In this document: piece by piece, positions 13,601 through 22,272 of the stretch | How the letters are laid out: each line of letters begins with the position of its first letter | How positions within the stretch are numbered: the stretch's first letter is position 1 | From: Salisapilia sapeloensis | Lineage: Eukaryota > Oomycota > Peronosporomycetes > Peronosporales > Salisapiliaceae | DNA length: 64,000 nucleotides | NCBI GenBank assembly: GCA_023334545.1 | Contig: JAADVB010000059.1 | Span: 19,524 to 83,523 of the forward strand | Reading direction: 5' to 3' | Made by a program: the position numbers and the translations under genes | The notes under the pieces: model-generated | Told to the model about the DNA's origin: nothing | The model's input: only the letters and a program-made list of their open reading frames with translations | Database searches by the model: none

Positions 13601-13731
13601 AGTCGATTGGACCATCATTTCGAGAAAGATTTCCGAGTCGAAATCGAGCCATGGGTGATGAAGAAACCTTGGATACAACTGTGGTTTATCAGCCAGATCA
13701 ATATGAAGATTCGCTTGGCGGTGGTACTTGA
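7684..13731 (+). CDS. giant membrane-anchored extracellular protein with Gly-rich, lectin-like, GH43-like and EF-hand regions
   Basis: Modelled as three exons: 7684-7966, 8021-8152 and 8213-13731. The first intron could also end at 8008, which is equally in frame. The product is about 1977 residues. A hydrophobic segment near residues 31-53 (starting SFWTTSFCFALFVS) after basic residues looks like a signal anchor. Next come two related repeats (LGGYFRLL... and LGGTFQLQ..., 8640-9110) resembling beta-sandwich repeats of stramenopile surface proteins, a glycine-rich stretch (about 9480-10040), a concanavalin/LamG-like domain (about 10210-10640), and a region like the GH43 five-bladed propeller (about 11080-11900; DRPKAIYNPKTKKFVLWFH). 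Four EF-hand loops follow, near 12197, 12340, 12424 and 12604; the first three keep good D-x-[DN]-x-DG spacing and the last is degenerate. It is probably a calcium-binding cell-surface protein acting on or binding polysaccharide. Enzyme activity is an inference. Confidence 0.8.
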
Positions 13732-14240
13732 GAAACTACTTTACTGAGGAATGATAGGATCATTTTTCCAAGTTACCATATCATGACTCGCATTTACAGA
13801 TAGTGTTACAATCGTTTATTGCCGTGCTTGTGTTTGTAGATTCAATGAAGTTACCACGTGCCTTATAAAGCGACTAGATTCATTCAAAATTGGCATGAAA
13901 GATGTGACCATAACGCTTGGAAGTATATGTTAATGGTTGGAAACTCTGAACGAGTGAAAAGTTGGAACATAAGATTGCGGGATGGATCTTTGTAACGGAA
14001 TAACGATCTCAGACTGGCGACAAGCGAAGAGGCACTCGCCAGATCTCTGGATTAACATGCAATTTACGACGACAGTTACTAAAGATCGATTTGTGTCTGG
14101 TCATGACTTATTGAACGCCTCTTCGTCTGATACCTGGAAAGATTTTAGTGGCGGGTCCTGGTGTTGCTCATTGCTTACTTTTAAACAATAGCGATAAACG
14201 CCAACTTCCACCTACTTCTTCATCCGAGCATCTCGCCAGC
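13732..14240 (+). other. intergenic region between two surface-protein genes
   Basis: About 510 bases separate the stop of the giant GH43-like gene from the preferred ATG of the GH5 gene. A reading frame from 13982 to 14191 encodes 69 residues but has no recognisable domain, and no good splice donor joins it to the GH5 frame. I therefore read it as promoter and 5' leader. No RNA gene or repeat was seen. Confidence 0.5.
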
Positions 14241-16387
14241 ATGAGAAGAGATAGTGACGCCAGTGAAGACAGCGTCAATGTCGACGATAGCTATGCTTCA
14301 TCCCAAGTTGTTCCGACGATTTCATCCGCACGAGCATCGTACCAATACAGTTTCCAATGCATCGATAGCTCTCGAGGAAGTGCTGTCAATGTTTCACGGC
14401 AATCACTCGACCCGAGTTTGACACGCAAGTCGAACGATGTATTTATTCGTGGCTCACTTGCTGGAAAGCAGATCGAAAAGATCCCACTTGCATCTACTGG
14501 CATACCGGAGCGACCGAAAGACTATAAAGGTCGAATTCGGGTAAGCATTATTTACTTATACATACAATCCAAATGTCCATAGCATTCATTTACATTGGTT
14601 ATATTCATAGACATGGCCAGGCGTCCTCCTTTTCCTGCTTCTATTTTGTGGAGCAATTTTTTCAATCTATTACCAAGGCTTGAAAGCCTACAACGCTCGT
14701 GTCGAACGCGTTCAGCAGTATGAAAAGCGTCGCTTTAGTGGAACGAGCATTACTGGTGGGAAGACGACTACAGATGAAATTATTGGAGGTGAACTGATCT
14801 CTGATGACGGAGCGATTGGCAATCCAAATGAGTATCCGGATGAAGGTGCGTTATCCACACTATTTGTTGACGATACGAATGTTCATGTATTGCACGCACA
14901 GAATGTGAGCTTCCAGATTACCAAAGCAAAGATGGTCATGTCGTTGCTGTATCCGAGAATGGGACTGAAGTGCCGATCAAGATCAAAGGCATTAACTGGT
15001 ACGTTTACTTCCTGTATATTCGTCATTTATCCCATTAAGCTCATATACTTTCGACGCTAGGTTCGGCATGGAAACGTACGGGATAAGTGTTTATATTCTA
15101 TCGTCATGCGATACTCACTTGTGGTTATGATTACATAGAGGCACTGTTGTACCGCTTGGATTGTGGTCTAACAGCGATAACGGAACGACGCTATATCAAA
15201 TTGCTCGATTCTTATCCACGAACAAGTTTAATGGCGTTCGTCTGCCAGTGTGTGTGGATTACTTGCTTAAAAACACCAAGCCACCCCTCGGGCTCGTCAA
15301 CAGCTACGAGAATCGTGCGCTTTCCATGAAGAATTACATGTCGATGCTTCAAAGTATTATTAAAGCGTTTGCTTTCCGACGGATTGGTGTTCTAATATCC
15401 ATGCATACACTCACAAGCAGTGACCATGGTGAAGTATGGTTTGACGAAGAGATCAGTGAAGACGACTTCTTGGACTCGATTGACGTTCTGACGAAAGGAC
15501 TTTGCAGTGAAGAGTATTTCAATATCATGGGTATCGACTTGAAGAACGAACCGTATGGAGCTACGTGGGGCGATGGGACAGACATTGACTATAAAGCTGG
15601 TGCGGAACGTATTGCGAATCGGATGCTCGAGGGATGTCCACAATGGATGGGCTTCGTCGAAGGCATTAATGGCGCTCATTCCGTCGAGATTGACGGTACA
15701 GTGTTCGACTACTACGACTGGTACCTTATGAACGCTATGACAAAAACGTGCAGTTGGGTTAAGCATATGTGATATGTAGGTATGGAGGAGGATTACAGCC
15801 AGCCAAGGAAGACCCATTGAAATTCGACATTAAAAACAAAATCGTCTACGCGCCTCATTACTACAACTCTGGAGGTATCTCCTGTGTGATAACTCAATGT
15901 AAATGCTTGGGATTTAACCTGCTGTATGATAGTGTACCCACAAGATTATTTGTACGAGTCCTTAAGTGGAGAAGAGTTTGTTGAGCTCGATGATGCCACA
16001 TTACGCTCGAGAATTAAAGGCACGATGGATCACATGTTTGGCTTTTTGGCATCGGAAACAGGTCCAGCAGTGATGCTTGGTGAGTTTGGAGGTTTGTATG
16101 CGAAGGACTTGCATCCAAAGAAGACGACACAACGCTGCACGGATTTCCAGATCGAAGTCATCAAGCAACCAGGATGGGCTGGAGGTTTCGTCTGGAGTTT
16201 AAATCCAGAGAGTGCGTATCAGTACAATCCAGTCACACCAGGACATTATACCGAAGGTGTCTTGGAAGACGACTGGTTGAGCGCAGATGATGTCTTTTTA
16301 AAAGGTATGGAGGCGATGGACGATATGGATAACCTCGTCCCATTCCCATGCTTCCCGAAGAAGTCTAAATCCTCGTCCAAAGATTGA
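14241..16387 (+). CDS. GH5 family glucanase, type II membrane protein, with a one-base frame break
   Basis: Six exons: 14241-14540, 14611-14998, 15061-15075, 15139-15720, 15780-15874 and 15933-16387, all GT-AG with introns of 58-70 nt. The product would have about 611 residues: a Ser-rich cytosolic N-terminus, one membrane segment at the start of exon 2 (WPGVLLFLLLFCGAIFSIYY), then a GH5 TIM-barrel. Family landmarks are KGINWFGMET, the acid/base NEP in DLKNEPYGATW (about 370), and the nucleophile in MLGEFGGLYAKD (about 509). Oomycete GH5 enzymes of this type cleave beta-1,3- or beta-1,4-glucans at the cell surface. The frame changes near 14927-14931: the upstream frame runs through VSFQITKAK and the downstream frame resumes at DGHVVAVSENGTEV. 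The exons add up to one base short of a multiple of three, so one base appears to be missing in an A-run. Sequencing error is the simplest reading; a real mutation would make this a pseudogene. Confidence 0.85.
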
Positions 16388-16563
16388 GTTCAAAGCGAGG
16401 ACGTACGAGATTGATGCATTAAATCCAAGTTTAAAACTTTTTCCGACTAACTTTGCTCGTTTTTCTTGTGCACGGATGATGTCTTCTGTATTTAGCATCA
16501 GACGAATAAGCTGGCCCAAAGTAGCTTTAGCAATCGGATTGGATAAGTTCAAAAGATTGTATT

Positions 16564-16937
16564 CTAGTTTTGACTCGGGTCAGGTTTGGCAACGCCTCCT
16601 TTCGGTCCACGAATACGCGTGCGCATATCGAGTTGACCACGCTTGCACTCAAAGTATGCTAGTCGCATAGACTATTCACAAGAATGAATAGAGTTAGACT
16701 GATTACAAACACATGGAAGGAACTCGCAACGCTAAAAGCTACTACTGTGTCTATGCAATCACAGACACAGCACCTAATAGTCGTATCGGTCCAATGATAA
16801 AGTCGTACCTGGCACTCGTGTTGATATTCGTTCATTTTAAGGCATTCCTTGAGCGAGCGTGTGCCATCGGCCATGCATTCGCCTTCCATCATGCACTCTT
16901 GCAGCGCAATCGCCATGTCACGACAGGATTTGCCCAT
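16564..16937 (-). CDS. COA5: PET191/COA5-like cytochrome c oxidase assembly protein
   Basis: Two exons on the minus strand, 16809-16937 and 16564-16671, separated by a 137-nt intron, encode 78 residues. The product starts MGKSCRDMAIALQECMMEGE, matching the PET191/COA5 N-terminus (MxKSCxxx...Cxxx.C). Exon 2 supplies the other half of the signature, LAYFECKRGQLDMRTRIRG, which is almost invariant in the family. It therefore has the twin CX9C-type cysteines of a small mitochondrial intermembrane-space protein, oxidised through the Mia40 pathway and needed to assemble cytochrome c oxidase. Exon 2 alone is too short to stand out as an open frame; it was found by following the family sequence across the intron. 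The gene converges on the GH5 gene (176 bases between stops) and diverges from the next gene. Confidence 0.9.
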
Positions 16938-17177
16938 TTTCTTGATTCTTGTCTGCTGTGCTTGTCAATTCGGTACAAAAGCGAGCTTTTGGTGCGATGT
17001 ATTAATTTGGACCAGCATTAACGGAAATAATAAAGTGAACTACTTCGGAATATCTATTGCGTATGATGCATTTGATCTACTTTCAGACTCTGGTCTAGTA
17101 GAAACTCTAATATCTGTATCCATTCGAAATAACCATAGAATGGGGTATACAAGTCTGAATGGACGCGATATGGGACG

Positions 17178-18100
17178 ATGAAAAGTCGGGCACGAGATGC
17201 GTGCTTTCAAGAGTCGTACGAGGATTACCTGGAGGTGCGTAGCAAGTTGCTACGAAGTCGATTAAGCAACTGATGCAGATTGGACATGAAGTTAATACGT
17301 GCAAGCTTTTATCTGGTAATGGAGCGTATACTTTGCAGGCACTCTTAGGTGTCATTGCCGTTGGTACACTATGGTACAAACGCCAGGTCGAACGGCCACG
17401 ACGGCCACTCGAGATATGGGCACTTGACGTCAGCAAGCAGACAATAGGGGTGCGTTGGTATATCGCATTCGCATGAGCAAACACTAACATGTTGAATAAT
17501 GCACCGTTAGGCATTCTTTGCGCACATGCTCAATTTGTTGGTCGCCACGGAGTTTCCACCTGTGACGGACGAATGTGCTTGGTACTTTATCAACTTTGTT
17601 GGTGACTGCACCATCGGTACATTGATCAGTATCCTGTTGCTACGATGGTTGGAAGAACTCGCTGAGTCTTGGAATTGGAAGCGAATCCAAGAAAGTGGGA
17701 ATTATGGTACCCCACCTTGCTATCGGTACACAAACTTTTCAGTCGATTTTAACTGCATCACGTGTATTTATTATTGGTGTTATTTACGTGCAATAGAACA
17801 TGGTGGTGTCAACTACTAGCGTGGATTGGGATTATCATCATCACCAAAAGCGTTGTGGTATTAATTATCCTAGCAACATCAACGAGACTTGGAGCGTTCA
17901 GCGAAATCCTATTCACACCACTTCGTGATCATCCATTCGCAAAACTACTTTTAGTTTTGATAATATGTCCAAGTTTCTTCAACGTTGTACAGTTCTGGAT
18001 CCAAGACAGCTTCCTCAAGAAAGATGCGAGTATCCAAGCACCACACTACCTCGGAGATGGCGTCGACAACACCCTCGCAACTCGGCTACTTATAGACTAG
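17178..18100 (+). CDS. STIMATE/TMEM110-like multipass ER membrane protein
   Basis: Best model has four exons: 17178-17234, 17279-17449, 17511-17725 and 17797-18100 (248 residues). A simpler start at the ATG 17273 removes the first intron and gives 231 residues. The signature of animal TMEM110/STIMATE is clear: RRPLEIWALDVSKQ (family RRPWxIWxxDTSKQ), ECAWYFINFVGDCTIG (family CSxYLINFxxDxTxG), W-rich segment then IITKSVVVLIIL (family EKSVVFIVLL), and FFNVVQFWIQDSFLKK. Four to five hydrophobic helices are visible. In animals the protein sits in the ER at plasma-membrane contacts and promotes STIM-dependent calcium entry; its role in a stramenopile is unknown. The C-terminus lacks the long acidic, basic tail of the human protein. 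The divergent neighbour is COA5, 240 bases away. Confidence 0.82.
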
Positions 18101-18215
18101 ATATACGCTTGAAATATACTATTTTGCAACCATCTTGTCATGATATATATGTGGACCACAACAACCTCCACATCTTCAAGGCGAATGCACAAGCCATTTC
18201 CTCTCTTTTGGTAGT

Positions 18216-18572
18216 ATGCTCCGAAGTATCCTACGTACTCCCGTCCGTTCGTCTGCTTTAACAACTCGCTTCTCTCGCACTATGAGCTCTGCTGCTGATA
18301 AAAAGTACTACGTCCTCCGATACGAGTACGTTCCAGATATCCTGGAGAAACGCGGCCCCTTCCGTCCAGAGCACTTGCGGCTAGCACAAGAGGGAAAGCA
18401 AGCTGGACACATTGTCATGGGTGGAGCTTTCCCAGACCCGTCTGACTCTGCCATGTTCATCTTCCGAACCGACAACAAACAACTGATTGAAGACTTTGCT
18501 CAGAACGATCCGTACGTGAAAAACGGTCTTGTTCCGTCCTACTCGATCCGTGAATGGACTGTCGTGATCTAA
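18216..18572 (+). CDS. YCII-domain protein, probably mitochondrial
   Basis: Intronless 118-residue protein. Residues 1-26 are rich in Arg, Ser and Thr with no acidic residue (MLRSILRTPVRSSALTTRFS), as expected of a mitochondrial targeting peptide; a second ATG at residue 23 could give a cytosolic form. The rest is a complete YCII-related domain: the strand KYYVLRYEYV, the conserved R-P-x-H motif (GPFRPEHL), the glycine-rich centre HIVMGGAF, and the end DPYVKNGLVPSYSIREWTVV. YCII proteins have a dimeric alpha/beta-barrel fold; in bacteria relatives are muconolactone-isomerase-like or dehydrochlorinase-like, but the reaction of the eukaryotic members is not established. The gene lies 116 bases after the STIMATE-like gene and converges with the following kinase-like gene. 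Confidence 0.88.
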   Translation: MLRSILRTPVRSSALTTRFSRTMSSAADKKYYVLRYEYVPDILEKRGPFRPEHLRLAQEGKQAGHIVMGGAFPDPSDSAMFIFRTDNKQLIEDFAQNDPYVKNGLVPSYSIREWTVVI

Positions 18573-18619
18573 CACCCAAACCGAGTTCCATTTGAACACC
18601 TTACAATGTCTAGTCTACC

Positions 18620-20827
18620 CTACGATTCTTGTCTTCCCTTCCCACTGGCTGTTCGTTGGATCTGATTTAATATATGCAAACTCCGCTTGGAAGCACGTAC
18701 CGACTTCTTTGGTCCGGTCGCCTGTCGTACAGGTGTGAATCCACTATGCCCCGCTGGCATGACCGACCTCGCTTTCAACCAATGCACTGATTCACTCGCA
18801 CTCGTCTTTCCTTCCGATACTTGTTGTCGACTCCGTTTTCGATTCTTCGGTGTCTCGTACCCTTCTTTCCTTTTCCGAATTTCAGGAGATGCAAAAGGCG
18901 TTTCTTCACGAGGTTTAATCGGGAAGAAACCAATCTCATAAGAGTCAAAGAATGCGAGGTCATCCATGTGCTCCAAGATCTCCTGGAAACTAGGACGTAC
19001 GCCCCATGCCGTGCACTTGAGAAACAAACTACAGAACGGACCTAGCTTGCGTTTCATGGCGTCTGGGAGGGAAGTGACGACGACGTCTTCCAACGACTGA
19101 TGTAGCTTTCTTGTCTCTGTGTGATGAGATGGTACGACGTCGCCAACCAGTAGTCGAAATAAGATCTCTCGAGCAAACGAACCGACATCACAGTTCTTAT
19201 AAAAGCTAAAGTCTCCCATCAGGACGTCCTTCGGCTCTGACGATGGTAATTGGACACGCCCAAGATCCGAGAGTTTCATCAAAGGTGCCCACTCCCTTTC
19301 ATATCCTTTCGGAGGCATCTGGAGCAGGATATTTCGACATGCGAGGTCGCCATGGGCTACATTCAAGTCGTCATGAAGCACGACGAGAGGCTCACAGATC
19401 TGTTTAAGTATCGTCCGCGTCTCTTCTATTGAAAAAGTCACGATCTTCCGCTTCGAACGGCTTATATGATCTCCATCCGGTCGTCCGTATCGACGCAAGT
19501 AGTCACTTAATTTACAATCCAACACTTCGAGAGCGATGCATGTATGGTCGATGGCGTCACAAGCTCCGAGACACTGGACAAATCCTCGCGTGTTCCGTAC
19601 GCGACGTAAATAATGCAATTCCACGGCACTCCGATGCTTGGCTTCTTGCGTGGACGTCGTGTCTGTGCTCTTACTACATTTCAACGCTACTTTCTGTCCT
19701 CGAACAACACAAGCACGCACTCGTCCGTCTGTTCCTTCGCCATACACTCCACCAGTGTATTCTGCATCGAGACTACAATTAAACAGACCTACATCTTGGA
19801 TGACTGACGTAGATGTAAACGCATCGGACGTGCAGATACTATTGGACTCCTCCTGTGACGCTTTTGTCGCAAATGTACCTGGCTCTGATACCTGACTACT
19901 TTCCACTTCATCCTTCCATTCTTCCTCTTCTTCTTTCTTCTCTTCGTCTGCTTCATCCTGCTTAGCAGGTCCATCCTTTTCGTCCTTTGCCAATGTCTCT
20001 TCGTCCATTAAGGACTGCGTTTTACTCACAGCGGAAGAGTGGGATAAAGCTGGTGAGATGGACGACAATGGACGCTTTCCATCTACACGTGTATCGTGCG
20101 TAGGCATAGGAGGTGGCGAGTATAAAGCTGGAGGAGCATTCATACGCTCTTGTAGTTTCTGGTTGTACTTGATATTCCGCTGCATCTGGTGCCAAACTGC
20201 CGAGTCTACTTGTAAGACTGGAGAAGCCTTTTCAGGAGAAAAAGAGATCATGCGTTTACTCGTTGTATCTTGTGTCTTGAGTGGCACAGAAGCAGAGGAA
20301 CTGCTTTGAGCGATTGGACGCTTTACCTTTGTTTTCTTCACAGGAGCTGTGATTTCCCCTGCTAATGTATCCTTCTCTGGTGTCGGAATACGCACGGATG
20401 GAGATTCTATTGCTGCCTGTGTAGTAGCTTTCAAACGACAAGAGGAGCTGGACGATTCTTCTTCTTCCATATACTGTTCTTCTTTCTCTTCTTCTTCTTC
20501 TTCATCTACTTCCTGCTCTTCCTCTTCTTGCTCTTCCTCTTCTTGCTCTTTTTCCATTTCCTCCTCTCTGTTTATTTCTGCATTATTGGCTTCCACAGAC
20601 TCTGAATCAACCTCTTGGTCTGAAACCTTCTCTGCATCTTTCGGATTCACAGACGCGACATTTGCTGTCTTCGCAGCCTTGATCACCTGCAACTCGGCCG
20701 ACCTCTTCGCACGTGTAATGCGTCGGTATTTCGATCGAACCTCTTCAATGGCAGCAGGAGCTTTCCGCAATCGAGCTTCACGTAACTTTTCCGTCTCTAC
20801 CCTTGTCTTGGACCTCGTTCTTCGCAT
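18620..20827 (-). CDS. protein kinase-like protein with long acidic N-terminus
   Basis: Intronless, 735 residues, ATG at 20825-20827. Residues 1-370 are disordered: a basic start (MRRTRSKTR), then near-pure Glu runs encoded around 20460-20570, then Ser/Pro-rich sequence. Residues about 375-640 form a divergent protein kinase domain: GxGxxGxV-like loop (GVYGEGTDGRVRA), VALKCSK lysine, catalytic loop HGDLACRNILL (about 490), and SDLGRV in place of DFG. An Asp in HGD, the Asn and the metal-binding Asp are all kept, so activity is possible. The catalytic loop (HGDLACRN) resembles tyrosine-kinase-like enzymes rather than AGC or CMK kinases. The last 100 residues are basic and probably nuclear-targeting. 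I cannot name an orthologue. It faces RRP43 head to head across 194 bases. Confidence 0.78.
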   Translation of the reverse strand: MRRTRSKTRVETEKLREARLRKAPAAIEEVRSKYRRITRAKRSAELQVIKAAKTANVASVNPKDAEKVSDQEVDSESVEANNAEINREEEMEKEQEEEEQEEEEQEVDEEEEEEKEEQYMEEEESSSSSCRLKATTQAAIESPSVRIPTPEKDTLAGEITAPVKKTKVKRPIAQSSSSASVPLKTQDTTSKRMISFSPEKASPVLQVDSAVWHQMQRNIKYNQKLQERMNAPPALYSPPPMPTHDTRVDGKRPLSSISPALSHSSAVSKTQSLMDEETLAKDEKDGPAKQDEADEEKKEEEEEWKDEVESSQVSEPGTFATKASQEESNSICTSDAFTSTSVIQDVGLFNCSLDAEYTGGVYGEGTDGRVRACVVRGQKVALKCSKSTDTTSTQEAKHRSAVELHYLRRVRNTRGFVQCLGACDAIDHTCIALEVLDCKLSDYLRRYGRPDGDHISRSKRKIVTFSIEETRTILKQICEPLVVLHDDLNVAHGDLACRNILLQMPPKGYEREWAPLMKLSDLGRVQLPSSEPKDVLMGDFSFYKNCDVGSFAREILFRLLVGDVVPSHHTETRKLHQSLEDVVVTSLPDAMKRKLGPFCSLFLKCTAWGVRPSFQEILEHMDDLAFFDSYEIGFFPIKPREETPFASPEIRKRKEGYETPKNRKRSRQQVSEGKTSASESVHWLKARSVMPAGHSGFTPVRQATGPKKSVRASKRSLHILNQIQRTASGKGRQES
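20460..20572 (-). repeat. Glu-coding low-complexity tract in the kinase-like gene
   Basis: The + strand is a CTT/CTC-rich pyrimidine tract (20465-20560) that reads on the minus strand as runs of GAA and GAG codons (blocks such as EEEEQEEEEQEVDEEEEEEKEE). The 18-base unit CTTCCTCTTCTTGCTCTT is tandemly repeated near 20518-20551, so length variation between isolates is likely. Confidence 0.8.
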
Positions 20828-21021
20828 ACTGACGCTGTCAATCGCTCGTAAGAGAGAGAATCGATCACCTCGTGCCTTTCAAATGCGATAAAACGCGGGA
20901 ACAACTTGGCGCGAGTGCACATATACTTTATTCCAGTGAATAAGGATTGATGTGGTGTACCTTAATTCATGTGTCTGTACACGACGCTTCCAGCACACAG
21001 CTACTAAACCACTGGAAGACG

Positions 21022-22045
21022 ATGACAGAGCTTCAGTTCACTCCAGACGTGTACAAGAAACTTTTTCCACAAGAGTACCTTGCCAAGTGCTTGGAGAATG
21101 GGGTACGACCGGATGGACGGAAGATGGAAACGCCTCGGCCGGTAGAACTCAAGACAAACGTCGTTTCAACGGCCAATAGCTCCAGCCTTGTCAAACTAGG
21201 CCACACGGCGGTCGTCGCTGGGACGAAATTGGCAGTCGCGACACCTGCAGTGGATACGCCAGACCAAGGAGAGATTGGTATGTATTTCCTGTATCGATGT
21301 AGAGATATTGGATCGTGATTGTAACGAGAGTTTATCTGGAATAGTCATCCAAGTCCACCTGACACCACTATGCTCTTCCAAATTCAGTATTGGACGTCCG
21401 CCTGCAGAAGCACATGATATTGCCAGCTATCTCACGCGTATCGTCAATGGGTATGTCAATATTGAGATTGAAAGCTGTCGATCCGACTTTAACAACTAGA
21501 ATCGATAGGTCTCGCGTCGTCGAAATGTCCGATTTGGGCATTGAAAAGGGAAAGTCTGCATGGCGAGTCATGCTCGACGTCTATTGCATCGACCATGACG
21601 GTAACGTCTATGACGCCGCCCTGATGTCCGTCATGGCTGCCCTCCGTTCCCTTGAGCTACCTGCTGTTTCCATCAACGACAGTGACCACATCGTCTCCAT
21701 CAATCCTGGTACGTCGTCAATCCCAAAGAGTATTCGTATCTATGGTAACTTACGGCGTAAAATGTAGATGGCACGCCAACTCGACTGCCTATGCAACACG
21801 AGGCATATTCGACATCTTTTGCCACTTTCAATGGCAAGCTTGTGGTTGATCCTACAAGCCAAGAAGAGCAACTCGCGACATCTTCTTTCTCTTTATCTTA
21901 TACGACCAAGGGTTTCCTCTGCAGTGTCCGTAAGCCTGGTGGCACACCCATTGAGGCGTCAACACTTGAGAAATGTATGACAACAGCCAAACGTAGAACT
22001 GTTCAATGCGCACAGCATGTTGAGGAGCACTTTGTAGCAAACTGA
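21022..22045 (+). CDS. RRP43: exosome complex subunit RRP43 (EXOSC8-like)
   Basis: Four exons: 21022-21277, 21345-21450, 21509-21708 and 21768-22045, with introns of 67, 58 and 59 nt; they sum to 279 residues, against 276 in human EXOSC8. The protein is an inactive RNase PH-like subunit of the six-membered ring of the RNA exosome, which degrades and trims RNA in nucleus and cytoplasm. Family sequence seen in order: GVRPDGRKMETPRPV, SSLVKLGHTAVVAGTK, the SSKFSIGRPPAEA segment, VMLDVYCIDHDGNVYDAAL, and near the end TSFATFNGKLVVDPTSQEE and KPGG. This pattern fits RRP43 better than RRP42 or RRP45, which lack the VDPTxxEE version. The chosen ATG precedes the conserved YLxxxLxxGxRPDGR by the usual distance; an upstream in-frame ATG at 20947 would add an unconserved leader. 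Confidence 0.93.
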
Positions 22046-22272
22046 TCTAGAGAAACTATAAAGAACATCTTTTCGGTATCCTAGACCCTTCATATCCATC
22101 GCCTCCAAGCAGAAACGTAGCCAACATCAGAAAATTAAGCTCTTTATCAGATCAGATTTGGTTTTAGTATGTGTGCAGCATTGTCCAGAAATGAAAGAGC
22201 CTGGTCTATCGAAGCTGCATTCGCATTCGATTCATCCTGTGGCTTCCGGTACCCCTCCCACGAAGCGTCAGC

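Noticed and set aside
16849-17181. + strand frame of 110 codons overlapping COA5
   Set aside because: It is antisense to the Cys-rich COA5 exon and then spans the upstream region; COA5 has clear family signatures.
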